64,000 bases of DNA, from positions 27,989 to 91,988 of the forward strand of contig JAUYIE010000020.1 in assembly GCA_030688365.1 (NCBI GenBank), read 5' to 3'. Numbering within the stretch: the stretch's first letter is position 1; the number at the start of each line of letters is the position of its first letter. The position numbers and the translations under genes are program-made. The notes under the pieces were generated by a model, which had not been told where the DNA came from, made no database searches, and saw nothing but the letters and a program-made list of their open reading frames with translations. Of the stretch, positions 34,715 to 44,118 are shown piece by piece. The DNA is from a bacterium. Its GTDB lineage: Bacteria > Patescibacteria > ABY1 > JACQRZ01.

Positions 34715-37700
34715 TTATTTTTTAGTGTTTGTTTTTCTTTGGATATATACACCACTTGCAAGAAAAATAATGCCAAAGAGCGATACGACACCGATTTGGG
34801 TGAGGGGTATTGGGGCGTTCGTGCCAGTGAGGGAGAGCGTTGTATTACTGAGTGTTGATGTGTTTGTATTTGACGTTGTTATATTTGTGTTTTCTGAAAC
34901 TACGAGATCATCAGTGGTGCGTGGAAGTATCCTGTATCCACTGCTTGTTTGACTAACCACCCCAGTTACCTGCACAATATCACCACTCGCGATTTTTATA
35001 TGTGGTATACCAGTGGATGCTTTGACATATATTCGGGCTTCATCATCGCCATCATCAATATATATACTTGGCCATTGCACTTTGACTACGTCGCCTTGTA
35101 GACGAACCAGACTGCCTTCGTACTCTTCATTGACTTGGCTGGCAGTTATATCATGCGGTGTGGGTGGTTGGCCGTGAGAAATAAGTGTGATATCACTTTT
35201 TTGTGAAACTTTGAGACGCTCTTCATTACTGATTTGAGACAGGACACCGGCTATTTTTATCGTATCACCGCGCGCGAGCGTGGGTATTTGATTTTTTGAA
35301 ACATACACCTGTACGCCTGATCCTGCCAAGTAAAAAATATTCGCACCCAGTACGCCTGGTACTGATGCAACAACACCTTCGGTAACGATTGATGTGTTTA
35401 ACGGAAAATCGCGTATCTGATCCAACGCTACTGTCAATCGTGATGAGGTATTTGCAGAGGATGTTGAATTTTTTGTACTTGTTGCGTGTGTCGTACTTGT
35501 GGACGTAGTGCCTTGCTGGTTTGAAAGAGTCACGGACAAATCAATGACATTTTCTTGTCCGGGAGTGACCATCTTTGACCAAACAAAATCGTTGTTGTCA
35601 GTGCGATTGAGACTTTGTGCTTCAGGTGCAGTTTCATAAAAAACAGTATCAATCACATTTCCGTGTGTGTCGTATAGCACGACAGTGTCCGCGATATTGC
35701 GGAGTTGTATTTTTTCTTGTGCGGTGGTCAAGAGTAGATATCCATTCGCTGGTATCATTGTTGACGTGGAATATGTGTATGATTTTTTGCCCAACTGAAA
35801 TGCCACACGCCATCTCGATATATCAACGGGCTCGTCAGAGGTGTTGACAAGTTCAATAAATTCATCTGTATCTTTTCCTTTTGGGTTGGGAAATATTTCA
35901 TTGATGACGATGGACGATATGATATTTATACTTTCTTGTGGAATCGGTGCATCCTTGATTTCGATTTCGTCAGTGGTGTCAGAAGGTGCAATGTTTTGTA
36001 TCGATTCCTTGATGGTGATTGTCTTAGTGGTGATTTTTTTATTGGTACCGTCAGTGACGGTCAGGCTGATTTTGTATCGGCCTGCTTTATCATAATGATG
36101 ACTCAACGCGATTCCTTCACCTTTTTGTCCATCGCCAAAATCCCATGTATATGTCAAAGGATCTTGTTCGGGGTCAATGGTATCTGATGCATCACATGGT
36201 ATTTCTTCTAACACGGTACCGGTGGTGGGGACTTGCAAATCAAGGTCAGGTGGTTGATTTGCTATTGTCTTTATATTTTCTCCTCCTGGTGTTGGTGTTG
36301 TGGTCCATCCTGTCTGACCGTCGTTAAATAATACATACGATTGTCCTTGTATTGCTTTTTCTGTGTACGTAAAAACGGCATTTGGTTTTTCTCCATTAGG
36401 TTGATACAGTTTGATGCCGTCACCACCGGTGTTTTTGAGTGCAAGCCCGGTAACAGTACGCGATAATACAAAATAATGATGTGCAGGAATGATGGTTGAT
36501 GTGAGTTTTTTTGCGTTGACGATGTATTTGCGCCCTGCATTGTTTATCACCTCCCAATTCAAAAGATCAATGTCACTATCACCGCCGTTGTATAGTTCAA
36601 TGAATTCGCCTTTGGTATCGGGACCGATAGGGTTTGGTAATAGTTCGGTGATACTGATGTTTTTGATAAAAGGTAATGTGTCGCCACCAGTCGGACTATC
36701 AGGGTCAATGATAACGTTTGAACTTCCTTTGGTGGGGTGTGCTGTGATTTGAAAGTCAAAAGTGTTGTTGTATGTATTGGCACCATCTTTTACGCGAGCT
36801 ACTGAAAACGGATCTTTGGCGACTGGTGCGTTATTTTGATCATTGTCATCTGCCCAGTTTCCATATGCGACCTCATCAATAATATCGCCGGTCGGGCTTT
36901 TGAGGATGATAACATCGCCGGGGTTGTTTAGTTTTCCTTTTGGATTTTCTACGACAAAAAATCGTGTATTTGCGTTTGAGCCGATCGCACCTGCAAGTAT
37001 TGTTTTACCTTTTGAGCCGTCTTCTATTGTCCAACCAGCAAGATCTATGTTTTTGATGAGCGGATTGTATAACTCTATCCATTCTGTGTCGTCGTCTGTC
37101 GGGTCGGATACAAACTCGTTGATTAAAAGATCGCCTCTTGAAAATGTTGGTGGTGAGGTAGACGGTGTTTCGTTATGTGGTGGTGGAGTTTCATTCGATG
37201 GTGGCGGTGTTTCGTCGTTTGGAGGATCTTGTTCATCAGGTGGCGGTGTGTCATCGTCTAGTGGGGGAACATCATCATCGGGAGGGGTAGATTCTGATTC
37301 GTCGGGGATAGTACTAGCGTCATTGACCGCACCGATTGTGTTGCTCGTTGAGTGTTCTATCCAGTTTGTGTTTGTATAATCATTTATTATTGCGTCTATT
37401 CTTTCTAGTGAGTGAGTTGGCGCCGCCGGGATATATGTGAATTGTTCAACAATCGTACCAGTATTGTCTTTTAGCGCGATAGATTCACCAGATTCATTGA
37501 GTGTTGACCACGCACTGTCTATTAGCGTGCCGGTAAATGCGGGATAGTCGGATGCTGTGTTTATGGCAACATCAGCAATCACTGCGTATTCACCCGGTTC
37601 AATGATCATGTCGCCTTGATATGCGTTAAGGCCATGATTGGTGTCATTTTCAAAAAATTTCCATCCAGTCATATCCACAGGTTCCGGTCCTTTATTGTAG

Positions 37701-37843
37701 ATTTCAACCCATTCATGATCAGAGTTTTCTGATGCGCCGATTTCGTTGATGACCATATCCGCACTTATCGCATGGGCGGGAGGTGGAAGGATCGGCGCGA
37801 ATGAAATTAAAAAAAGAACGGTGATAACTAAAGAACGCGACAT
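34715..37843 (-). CDS. large secreted lamin-tail-domain surface protein
   Basis: 1042 residues from the ATG at 37843, chosen because TATAAT at 37875-37880 would start the transcript after the earlier ATG at 37876. Signal peptide ending PPPAHA. At least four lamin-tail domains (MVINEIGASENSDHEWVEIY; LLINEFVSDPTDDDTEWIEL; SITELLPNPIGPDTKGEFIE; IVINEIFPNPKGKDTDEFIE), a Pro-rich linker, a PKD domain (YTWDFGDGQKGEGI), an OB-fold-like region (about 840-1000) and a C-terminal membrane helix. Probably a cell-surface adhesin or nuclease-associated scaffold. Confidence 0.85.
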   Translation of the reverse strand: MSRSLVITVLFLISFAPILPPPAHAISADMVINEIGASENSDHEWVEIYNKGPEPVDMTGWKFFENDTNHGLNAYQGDMIIEPGEYAVIADVAINTASDYPAFTGTLIDSAWSTLNESGESIALKDNTGTIVEQFTYIPAAPTHSLERIDAIINDYTNTNWIEHSTSNTIGAVNDASTIPDESESTPPDDDVPPLDDDTPPPDEQDPPNDETPPPSNETPPPHNETPSTSPPTFSRGDLLINEFVSDPTDDDTEWIELYNPLIKNIDLAGWTIEDGSKGKTILAGAIGSNANTRFFVVENPKGKLNNPGDVIILKSPTGDIIDEVAYGNWADDNDQNNAPVAKDPFSVARVKDGANTYNNTFDFQITAHPTKGSSNVIIDPDSPTGGDTLPFIKNISITELLPNPIGPDTKGEFIELYNGGDSDIDLLNWEVINNAGRKYIVNAKKLTSTIIPAHHYFVLSRTVTGLALKNTGGDGIKLYQPNGEKPNAVFTYTEKAIQGQSYVLFNDGQTGWTTTPTPGGENIKTIANQPPDLDLQVPTTGTVLEEIPCDASDTIDPEQDPLTYTWDFGDGQKGEGIALSHHYDKAGRYKISLTVTDGTNKKITTKTITIKESIQNIAPSDTTDEIEIKDAPIPQESINIISSIVINEIFPNPKGKDTDEFIELVNTSDEPVDISRWRVAFQLGKKSYTYSTSTMIPANGYLLLTTAQEKIQLRNIADTVVLYDTHGNVIDTVFYETAPEAQSLNRTDNNDFVWSKMVTPGQENVIDLSVTLSNQQGTTSTSTTHATSTKNSTSSANTSSRLTVALDQIRDFPLNTSIVTEGVVASVPGVLGANIFYLAGSGVQVYVSKNQIPTLARGDTIKIAGVLSQISNEERLKVSQKSDITLISHGQPPTPHDITASQVNEEYEGSLVRLQGDVVKVQWPSIYIDDGDDEARIYVKASTGIPHIKIASGDIVQVTGVVSQTSSGYRILPRTTDDLVVSENTNITTSNTNTSTLSNTTLSLTGTNAPIPLTQIGVVSLFGIIFLASGVYIQRKTNTKK

Positions 37844-37930
37844 AGAAAAAATAACAAGAATAAAAATTAGTTTCATTATATCAAAGACAGTGATTTTTTG
37901 CAGGCCTAACCGATGTTGTCTATTCACACC

Positions 37931-37959
37931 TTGACAGTATTAAAGGGGTGTGATAGTCT
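37931..37959 (+). promoter_or_regulatory. promoter of the small TPR-like gene
   Basis: TTGACA, 17 bases, TAGTCT. The arms CACACC (37925-37930) and GGTGTG (37947-37952) flank the -35 box as a possible operator. Confidence 0.65.
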
Positions 37960-37995
37960 ATTTTTTGTATATTATAGATTCAGGAGGAATCGCAA

Positions 37996-38274
37996 ATGCC
38001 GTGGTTAGAAAGTTTTGAAAAAGCACATACAGACAAAGAAATTGATGAAACACAAAAAACGATCATCGCCGCTTCTACGCTAGCAAGTGTTGGCAATATT
38101 TCACGAGCAATACGACACATAGAGGGGCACATTAAAAAATTTCCTGATAGTAATACTATGGAAGTTCACTCTCTATTAGGAGATTTGTTGGCTAGAAATG
38201 GCCATTTTGAATTATCGGCGGGGGTTTTTGGTAACGCATTACGATGTTTTATCAACAAAGAAGTAGTAGAATAA
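37996..38274 (+). CDS. small helical TPR-like protein
   Basis: 92 residues with SD AGGAGG 9 bases before the ATG, unusual for this genome. The segment ISRAIRHIEGHIKKFPDSNT and the following LLGDLLARNGHFELSAGVFG look like one and a half TPR units. Own promoter and terminator. Function unknown. Confidence 0.7.
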   Translation: MPWLESFEKAHTDKEIDETQKTIIAASTLASVGNISRAIRHIEGHIKKFPDSNTMEVHSLLGDLLARNGHFELSAGVFGNALRCFINKEVVE

Positions 38275-38296
38275 ATTTTCATCAAAAAAATATTTT

Positions 38297-38333
38297 GGGA
38301 ATCCCTACTTAATTGCGGGATCCCTATTTTTTT
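38297..38333 (+). terminator. intrinsic terminator
   Basis: GGGA-a-TCCC pairs with GGGATCCC across an 11-base loop, followed by T-rich TATTTTTTT. Confidence 0.85.
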
Positions 38334-38382
38334 CCGCAAAATTCCAATGATATGCTACAATATACACATCATATATATTTCC

Positions 38383-39048
38383 ATGCCAATACAAAAACTC
38401 ATGCAGATGCTGGGTGCCAAACCACGCCTTCGCGATACGCATCTCAAATATAAAATCTGCGTTTCAGGATCGGCCGCCGGCAAAAGCGTCGAGTCGAGCA
38501 TGATTGAAAAAGCAAAAGAAGTGGGACAACAAATAGCCATGCACAATGGTGTTTTGGTGACCGGTGCTACGACCGGCATCCCGTACGCCGCCGCGATTGG
38601 TGCCAAAGAAATCGGTGGTATCAGTATTGGATTTTCTCCTGCTGCTACTGAACTTTCACACGTTAAGAAATATCAACTGCCAGTAGACATGTTTGACCTT
38701 ATCATCTACACGGGTTTTGAATATTCCGGGCGCAATTTAATTCTTACTCGTAGTTCTGATGCTGTCATCATTATTGGAGGACGTATTGGCACAATGAATG
38801 AATTTACCATCGCGTTTGAAGATAAAAAACCGATCGGTGTTTTGGAAGGGCTTGGTGGAACAGCAGACATGCTTCATCAGTTTGTGGAATACTCCGGTCG
38901 TGGTCATGGTAAGATGGTTTATGACACTGACCCCAAAGCATTGGTAGAGCGATTGATTGAACTCATTGATAAAGAAAAAGTGGTAACCATTTCTAAAAAA
39001 GAATACGCCAAAGTAAAAATGACGAAACAGTCTCGTCGTCGCGGGTAA
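38383..39048 (+). CDS. LOG/TIGR00725-like putative nucleotide-binding protein
   Basis: 221 residues from the ATG at 38383. The Rossmann-like strand ICVSGSAAGK and the signature IIIGGRIGTMNEFTIAFEDK replace the PGGxGTxxE motif of LOG phosphoribohydrolases. A TGCTACAAT extended -10 box lies 21 bases upstream. It could bind a nucleotide or act as a hydrolase; the exact reaction is unclear. Followed by rpiB (11 bases). Confidence 0.8.
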   Translation: MPIQKLMQMLGAKPRLRDTHLKYKICVSGSAAGKSVESSMIEKAKEVGQQIAMHNGVLVTGATTGIPYAAAIGAKEIGGISIGFSPAATELSHVKKYQLPVDMFDLIIYTGFEYSGRNLILTRSSDAVIIIGGRIGTMNEFTIAFEDKKPIGVLEGLGGTADMLHQFVEYSGRGHGKMVYDTDPKALVERLIELIDKEKVVTISKKEYAKVKMTKQSRRRG

Positions 39049-39059
39049 TAGAGACTTTT

Positions 39060-39515
39060 ATGAAAAAAGAAACGATTTACATTGCGTCCGACCATGGAGG
39101 ATTTCTTCTCAAAGAAACATTGAAACGATATCTTGAGTCGTTGGGATTTGTTGTACTTGATGTGGGGGCGACGAGCTTAAACGATACAGATGACTATCCG
39201 CAGTATGCGTTTGCGCTTGCACATGAAGTAGTGAGCAAACAAAAATCGCGCGGAATAGTACTTTGTGGAAGCGGGCAAGGGGTGTGCATTACTGCCAATA
39301 GGATGAAAGGTATCCGTGCGGTGCAGGCGTGGAATGTAGCATCAGCAAAAATGAGTCGCAACGATGATGATGCAAACGTGCTATGTCTGGGCGCTCGTCT
39401 CATTTCCACAAGACAGGCAAAAGAAATAGTGAACGTGTGGCTTGAAACACCATTTGCAAAAGAGACACGATTCAAGCGTAGGATTAAAAAGATTGATAAG
39501 GGAAAAGCGGTGTGA
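39060..39515 (+). CDS. rpiB: ribose-5-phosphate isomerase B
   Basis: 151 residues. IYIASDHGGFLLKETLKRYL, the DYPQYA motif, the catalytic cysteine in VLCGSGQGVCITANRMKGIR and NDDDANVLCLGARL are all diagnostic. It interconverts ribulose-5-phosphate and ribose-5-phosphate. It overlaps or abuts rpe and is in the same direction, so both work in the non-oxidative pentose phosphate pathway. Confidence 0.96.
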   Translation: MKKETIYIASDHGGFLLKETLKRYLESLGFVVLDVGATSLNDTDDYPQYAFALAHEVVSKQKSRGIVLCGSGQGVCITANRMKGIRAVQAWNVASAKMSRNDDDANVLCLGARLISTRQAKEIVNVWLETPFAKETRFKRRIKKIDKGKAV

Positions 39516-39526
39516 GAATATCACCT

Positions 39527-40147
39527 ATGCCATCAAATTCTAAAAAAACTACTTTCTCTATTATTCCAGCTATTTTAGCTCATTCTAGGGCTGAATTTCT
39601 GGAAAAGCTTGAAATTATAAGGAAAAGCAGTCCAAAGCCGAAATTATTGCAGATAGATGTTGTGGATGGCAAATTTGTTGATAATACGACATGGGGCACG
39701 CCTGCTCAAATAAAGGCGCTACAGCTCGATATCCCGTTTGAGGCGCATTTGATGGTAAATAATCCTGAAAAGGCGTATAAACGCTGGATTACGGCTGGTG
39801 CGAACCGTGTGGTGTTTCATTATGAAGCTACCAAAGATCCAATCGGACTTGCGAAAGGGATAAGAATAGCCGGTGCGAAGCCGATAATGGCGATAAATCC
39901 GGAGACAAACATTAACATTGACCCATTGATTTTTAAGGTTATAAATGGTATCCTTGTTATGGATATTCACCCTGGTTTTGGGGGTCAGAAGATGTTGCCG
40001 GGGACGTTTAAAAAGATTCGCGCACTTCGCAAAGCTCATCCACATCTCAAGATAGAAGTAGACGGTGGAGTGAACGCAAAAAACATGCAAAAACTTATTG
40101 ACGCCGGCGCAAACGAGCTGGTTATCGGAAGCGCATATTATTCATAA
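39527..40147 (+). CDS. rpe: ribulose-phosphate 3-epimerase
   Basis: 206 residues from the ATG at 39527; a GTG at 39512 that overlaps rpiB is an alternative. The TIM barrel shows FSIIPAILAHSR, LLQIDVVDGKFVDN, FEAHLMVNNPEK, VVFHYEA, ILVMDIHPGFGGQKMLPGTF and IEVDGGVNAKNM with the metal and catalytic residues. It makes xylulose-5-phosphate for the transketolase encoded 20 kb away. Confidence 0.95.
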   Translation: MPSNSKKTTFSIIPAILAHSRAEFLEKLEIIRKSSPKPKLLQIDVVDGKFVDNTTWGTPAQIKALQLDIPFEAHLMVNNPEKAYKRWITAGANRVVFHYEATKDPIGLAKGIRIAGAKPIMAINPETNINIDPLIFKVINGILVMDIHPGFGGQKMLPGTFKKIRALRKAHPHLKIEVDGGVNAKNMQKLIDAGANELVIGSAYYS

Positions 40148-40155
40148 AGAACAAT

Positions 40156-41244
40156 ATGAAAGAAGTCATGAATGTGTTGTTCAGCAATGAACAACCGAAA
40201 GAAAATAGAAGGTCAGTAGACACAGAAGAATTACGTATTTTACCAGAAAGTGTGAGATCTTCTTTTACCAAATTGCCCGATTCTTTACAAAATAAAATAT
40301 TTCAAAAATTAGGGATAGACAAATCAGAAAAAACGTCGGCGACTCTTGAAAGGAATCTTGAAGAGATTATTACTGGTCTTGATGAGAAAGCAAGGGAAGA
40401 ATTTATGAGACATTGCTTAGATGAAGTTTTTGATAAAGGGAAATTGGATATTATTTTTGAGGAGGCTGATGAGAACACAACACAAATAGAGACCAAAAGA
40501 TTATTGGATACATTTTGGCAAAATAGAGGAAAAGGGGACGATATATGTATTTTAAACAAAGAATACTATGAACATTTTTTTGAAACTCGACAGGAGATCA
40601 CAGAAAAGATTTCTCGACAGAGAGAAGAAATTAAAATGTTAAAACAAAGTATTTCTGTTACTGGGAAACAGAAGAGGATAACTGAAAAGAAAACTGAAGA
40701 AATGTGGAATTTGGAAAAAGATCTCAGATTAATGATTTCTGAACTGGAGACATTTGACAAGGAAAATAAAAATTCTGATTCTGATCATCGTGGTGCGGGT
40801 GATGTGGCGTATCGAAGAAAATGGGAAAAAGAATGGACCAAAGCCACAGCCATTACATGTGAATATCTATCTCCAGATGAATTTGCTACGATGGTGGTTG
40901 AAAAGCTAGAGAGTAAATTTTCATTTGATATTTCAATTGAAAAAATTAAACTTAATCGTTTTAGTAGTATGGGATCTGAAATACATGTTATGGAAATACA
41001 AAAAAAGATTGAGACCATGAAAAAAACAGTTGATAGCTGGTATGAAGCACATGAAACCGATGAACTGTTTAAGAAACCACTTGAAGAAAAGGTAGAAAAG
41101 AAGCAAGAGAAATTGATTGAATATCTTGGCGCTCTTATTAGCTCATATCGCAAATCAAAACAAATGAATATTGAGGACGGAGATTTGATTACGACTATTC
41201 GTCAAATGGAAATTTCTTTATTTATGCTTGGAAAGGGTAAATAG
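40156..41244 (+). CDS. coiled-coil protein, unknown
   Basis: 362 residues, charged, almost wholly helical. A coiled coil around 140-200 (ITEKISRQREEIKMLKQSIS) and another around 280-330. No signal peptide, no recognised domain. It starts 9 bases after rpe and ends 6 bases before a glycosyltransferase, so it may be co-transcribed. Confidence 0.65.
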   Translation: MKEVMNVLFSNEQPKENRRSVDTEELRILPESVRSSFTKLPDSLQNKIFQKLGIDKSEKTSATLERNLEEIITGLDEKAREEFMRHCLDEVFDKGKLDIIFEEADENTTQIETKRLLDTFWQNRGKGDDICILNKEYYEHFFETRQEITEKISRQREEIKMLKQSISVTGKQKRITEKKTEEMWNLEKDLRLMISELETFDKENKNSDSDHRGAGDVAYRRKWEKEWTKATAITCEYLSPDEFATMVVEKLESKFSFDISIEKIKLNRFSSMGSEIHVMEIQKKIETMKKTVDSWYEAHETDELFKKPLEEKVEKKQEKLIEYLGALISSYRKSKQMNIEDGDLITTIRQMEISLFMLGKGK

Positions 41245-41249
41245 CTCTT

Positions 41250-41957
41250 ATGAAAAAAATCTCGGTTATCATCCCCGCGTACAACGAAGAACAATATATA
41301 GCAGACACGCTTGACGCGCTTTCACGTCAGGATTTTAATCGTGAAGATTTTGAAATCATTGTAGTTGATAATGCGAGTACCGATCTTACCAGTAGTATTG
41401 CACGCGTCCATGGTGCTGATGAGGTAATTTTTGAATCAAGAAAAGGTACAAATCGCGCGCGACAAACAGGAGTGGAACAAAGCAACGGAGAGATCGTTGC
41501 TTTTTTGGATGCTGATTGTGAGCCGGGGGATCAGTGGCTCTCGCGCATTTGGGAATATTTTCAACAAGACAGACGACGATTGGTTGCCGTTGCCGGGCCG
41601 TATGACTATACGGATGATCCGCGATTACATTTTATGATATTTCAACGCATGGCATGGCATGTCGTTTTTCCGTTTATGAGTCTTTTGATGGGGCGCGTGT
41701 TTAGACGCGGGGGAGTGATGCTGGGAGGAAACTTTGCGACACAACGAAAAACATTGAACGCGCTCAATGGACTTGATACCTCGTATGAATTTTTTGGTGA
41801 TGACGCCAGTATTGCGCGACGTTTCGGTACGCTCGGATATGTGAAGCTTGATTCTTCATTGTCGGTAGAGAGTTCCGCACGCCGTTACCAACGCGAAGGA
41901 TTTATCCGTACCAACTGGAACTATACCCGCAACTATTTCAAGGTGATGATGAGGTAA
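41250..41957 (+). CDS. GT2 glycosyltransferase
   Basis: 235 residues. SVIIPAYNEEQYIADTLDAL, FEIIVVDNASTD, the DxD-like FLDADCEPGDQW and a C-terminal GDDASIARRFGTLG acceptor region. A hydrophobic segment around 130-150 (WHVVFPFMSLLMG) could touch the membrane. Sugar unknown. Confidence 0.88.
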   Translation: MKKISVIIPAYNEEQYIADTLDALSRQDFNREDFEIIVVDNASTDLTSSIARVHGADEVIFESRKGTNRARQTGVEQSNGEIVAFLDADCEPGDQWLSRIWEYFQQDRRRLVAVAGPYDYTDDPRLHFMIFQRMAWHVVFPFMSLLMGRVFRRGGVMLGGNFATQRKTLNALNGLDTSYEFFGDDASIARRFGTLGYVKLDSSLSVESSARRYQREGFIRTNWNYTRNYFKVMMR

Positions 41958-42078
41958 GTCTTTTGATTCTGTACTTGTATGTACAGGATAATATACTCCT
42001 ATAGTGCACGCCCTATTGCGCTATCTTCTTAAATCATATATTATATATAGGTAGGGATTACTACTTTATTACCTTTAT

Positions 42079-43377
42079 ATGATGAAAGATGAATTATTGG
42101 GCATATTGAATGAGTGGAACTTTTGGAATCAAAAGCGTGATGTTGGGATTAAACGCCCTTTTTATCTTGAAAAAATGAAGGATTTTAGCCAGACAGGGCA
42201 AGTGGTGGTGCTTTCAGGGGCGCGTCGTTCCGGAAAATCTACTTTAATGCTCCAATATACGGCGGATCTCATTGCTGGTGGGTTGGATGCAAAAAATACC
42301 TTGTATATTAATTTTGAAGATTCTCGTTTTTCCGGTGAGCTTACCTTGGCGTTATTGCAACAGATATATGATGTATATAGAGCAGAACTGGCACCGGATA
42401 CTCCGAATATTTTTATTGACGAAATACAACTTATTCCCGGGTGGGAGCGTTTTGTACGAGCGATACATGAACGTAAGGAAGCGACGCTGTTTGTGTCAGG
42501 ATCCAATGCTCAAATGTTGAGCGATGAATTTGGTGCTTCGCTGACAGGACGGCATCTTATGATAGAAGTTTTCCCTCTTGATTTTTCTGAATTTTTAGCA
42601 TTTCATGATATATATCTTAAGAATAATCTTGAGATTGTTTCCAAAAAAGGCATTATACAGAAATTTTTTGAAGAATATCTGTTATTTGGCGGATTTCCTA
42701 AGGTAGTTCTTTCGCAAGAAAAACAAGAAATACTTCGTCAGTATTTTGATGATGTGCTCGCACGCGATATCGTAGGTCGCTATCATGTACGTAATACTGT
42801 CACGCTCAAGGCACTCGCTCAATACTACGAAACAAACATATCCTCCTTGATGACATACAGTAGTGTTCGTAAGTTTTTGAAGACTCCGCTTGCGACTGTG
42901 CAACGATTTTCCGGATACTATACCTATGCGTATTTGATTTTCTTTGTAAAAAAGTTTGCCTATTCTCTTAAGGAACAAGAAGTGAATCCGCGCAAAGTGT
43001 ATAGTATTGATACTGGCTTACGTAATGCGGTGAGTGGGGGGATGATACCTGATAAAGGAAAGTTGTATGAGAATTGTGTGTACCTTGAGCTGTTGCGGAA
43101 ACATGGCAATAATGTTTTTTATTGGAGTGATAAAGTGGAATGCGATTTTGTGGTTAAAGAATCCGATGGTATGCACGCCTATCAAGTCGTATATGCTATG
43201 TCGCATGCGAGCACCCGAGAGCGGGAATTTGCCGGCCTTGCCTCAGCGCTCAAAAGTTTTGACCTTAAAGAAGGGGTCATTGTTACCGGAGAGGAAGAAG
43301 GGTTGGAAGAATATGATGGGAAGATAATACATCTTGTGCCGTTGTGGAAATGGCTGTTGGGGTTTCCTGTCTCTTGA
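42079..43377 (+). CDS. AAA ATPase with DUF4143
   Basis: 432 residues. Walker A GARRSGKSTLML, Walker B IFIDEIQLIPGWERF, sensor region FVSGSNAQML and a C-terminal DUF4143 nuclease-like domain (about 225-420, with YSIDTGLRNAVSGG and CDFVVKE). This is a widespread family often near toxin-antitoxin genes; function uncertain. An inverted repeat CTGTAC-loop-GTACAG (41967-41984) lies upstream. The stop overlaps the -35 box of the AbiEi-like gene. Confidence 0.88.
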   Translation: MMKDELLGILNEWNFWNQKRDVGIKRPFYLEKMKDFSQTGQVVVLSGARRSGKSTLMLQYTADLIAGGLDAKNTLYINFEDSRFSGELTLALLQQIYDVYRAELAPDTPNIFIDEIQLIPGWERFVRAIHERKEATLFVSGSNAQMLSDEFGASLTGRHLMIEVFPLDFSEFLAFHDIYLKNNLEIVSKKGIIQKFFEEYLLFGGFPKVVLSQEKQEILRQYFDDVLARDIVGRYHVRNTVTLKALAQYYETNISSLMTYSSVRKFLKTPLATVQRFSGYYTYAYLIFFVKKFAYSLKEQEVNPRKVYSIDTGLRNAVSGGMIPDKGKLYENCVYLELLRKHGNNVFYWSDKVECDFVVKESDGMHAYQVVYAMSHASTREREFAGLASALKSFDLKEGVIVTGEEEGLEEYDGKIIHLVPLWKWLLGFPVS

Positions 43378-43421
43378 CACATCTTTTCATATATGATACA
43401 ATAATGTCATATATATGAAAA
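43374..43421 (+). promoter_or_regulatory. promoter with inverted-repeat operator for the AbiEi-like gene
   Basis: TTGACA (43374-43379), 17 bases, TACAAT (43397-43402). The arms TTTTCATATATGA (43384-43396) and TCATATATATGAAAA (43407-43421) flank the -10 box and reach into the start codon. AbiEi antitoxins are known to repress their own promoter through inverted repeats. Confidence 0.72.
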
Positions 43422-44050
43422 GTAAGAAAAATCTCTTGGAACAATTAAAAACACTTCCGCACTTCAATAAAGATGTGATTTTTCAGCTGGGTACACATCT
43501 TGGACTTGAAGATTCCACTATTGATACCTATATCAGCCGATTTTTAAAAAATAGAGAGATCTATCGGCTCAAAAACGGACTGTATATATCCGCTGATTTT
43601 TTTGAAAAGAACAGGAACGATATTTCGTATTCGTTTTATGTGGCCAATATCTTGCGTACGCCATCATATGTCAGTTCGTGGACGGCGTTGCAGTATTTCA
43701 ATCTCACGACAGAGGCGATACATGGGATTACTTGCGTGACGCCAAAAGTAACACGAGACTATCAGACACAGGTGGAAAATTTCAGTTATCAGTCTATAGA
43801 CAAAAAACTGTTTTCCGGATTTTCGTTGGGAACGGGGACATTTGATTTTTTTATTGCCTCTCCCGCAAAAGCTTTGTTTGACTTGCTGTATTTCAAGACG
43901 TATCAGTTTCGCGGTGTGACATTAAAACAGATACCGACATTGATTGAAGAATTACGCATTGACTTTGATGAGATGGACAAGAAAGAACAGAAAATTTTTT
44001 ATAAAATGATTAAAAAGAGGATTTTGAAGTGGACGAAAAAGAGAAGGTAA
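43415..44050 (+). CDS. AbiEi-like antitoxin/regulator, no toxin beside it
   Basis: 211 residues. An N-terminal winged helix (about 1-60; DSTIDTYISRFLKNREIYRL) and the AbiEi C-terminal domain pattern PSYVSSWTALQYFNLT and FIASPAKALFDLLYF. The protein is of the same type as the one at 55862. No AbiEii nucleotidyltransferase follows; the next gene runs the other way and is a different nucleotidyltransferase. It may be an orphan regulator or work with the DUF4143 ATPase. Confidence 0.8.
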   Translation: MKSKKNLLEQLKTLPHFNKDVIFQLGTHLGLEDSTIDTYISRFLKNREIYRLKNGLYISADFFEKNRNDISYSFYVANILRTPSYVSSWTALQYFNLTTEAIHGITCVTPKVTRDYQTQVENFSYQSIDKKLFSGFSLGTGTFDFFIASPAKALFDLLYFKTYQFRGVTLKQIPTLIEELRIDFDEMDKKEQKIFYKMIKKRILKWTKKRR

Positions 44051-44118
44051 AAGCAATATGTCTGCGTTGTTATCTTGCGAGTTGGATGATTTGCTGAAGT
44101 AGCTCTATATATCCCTCC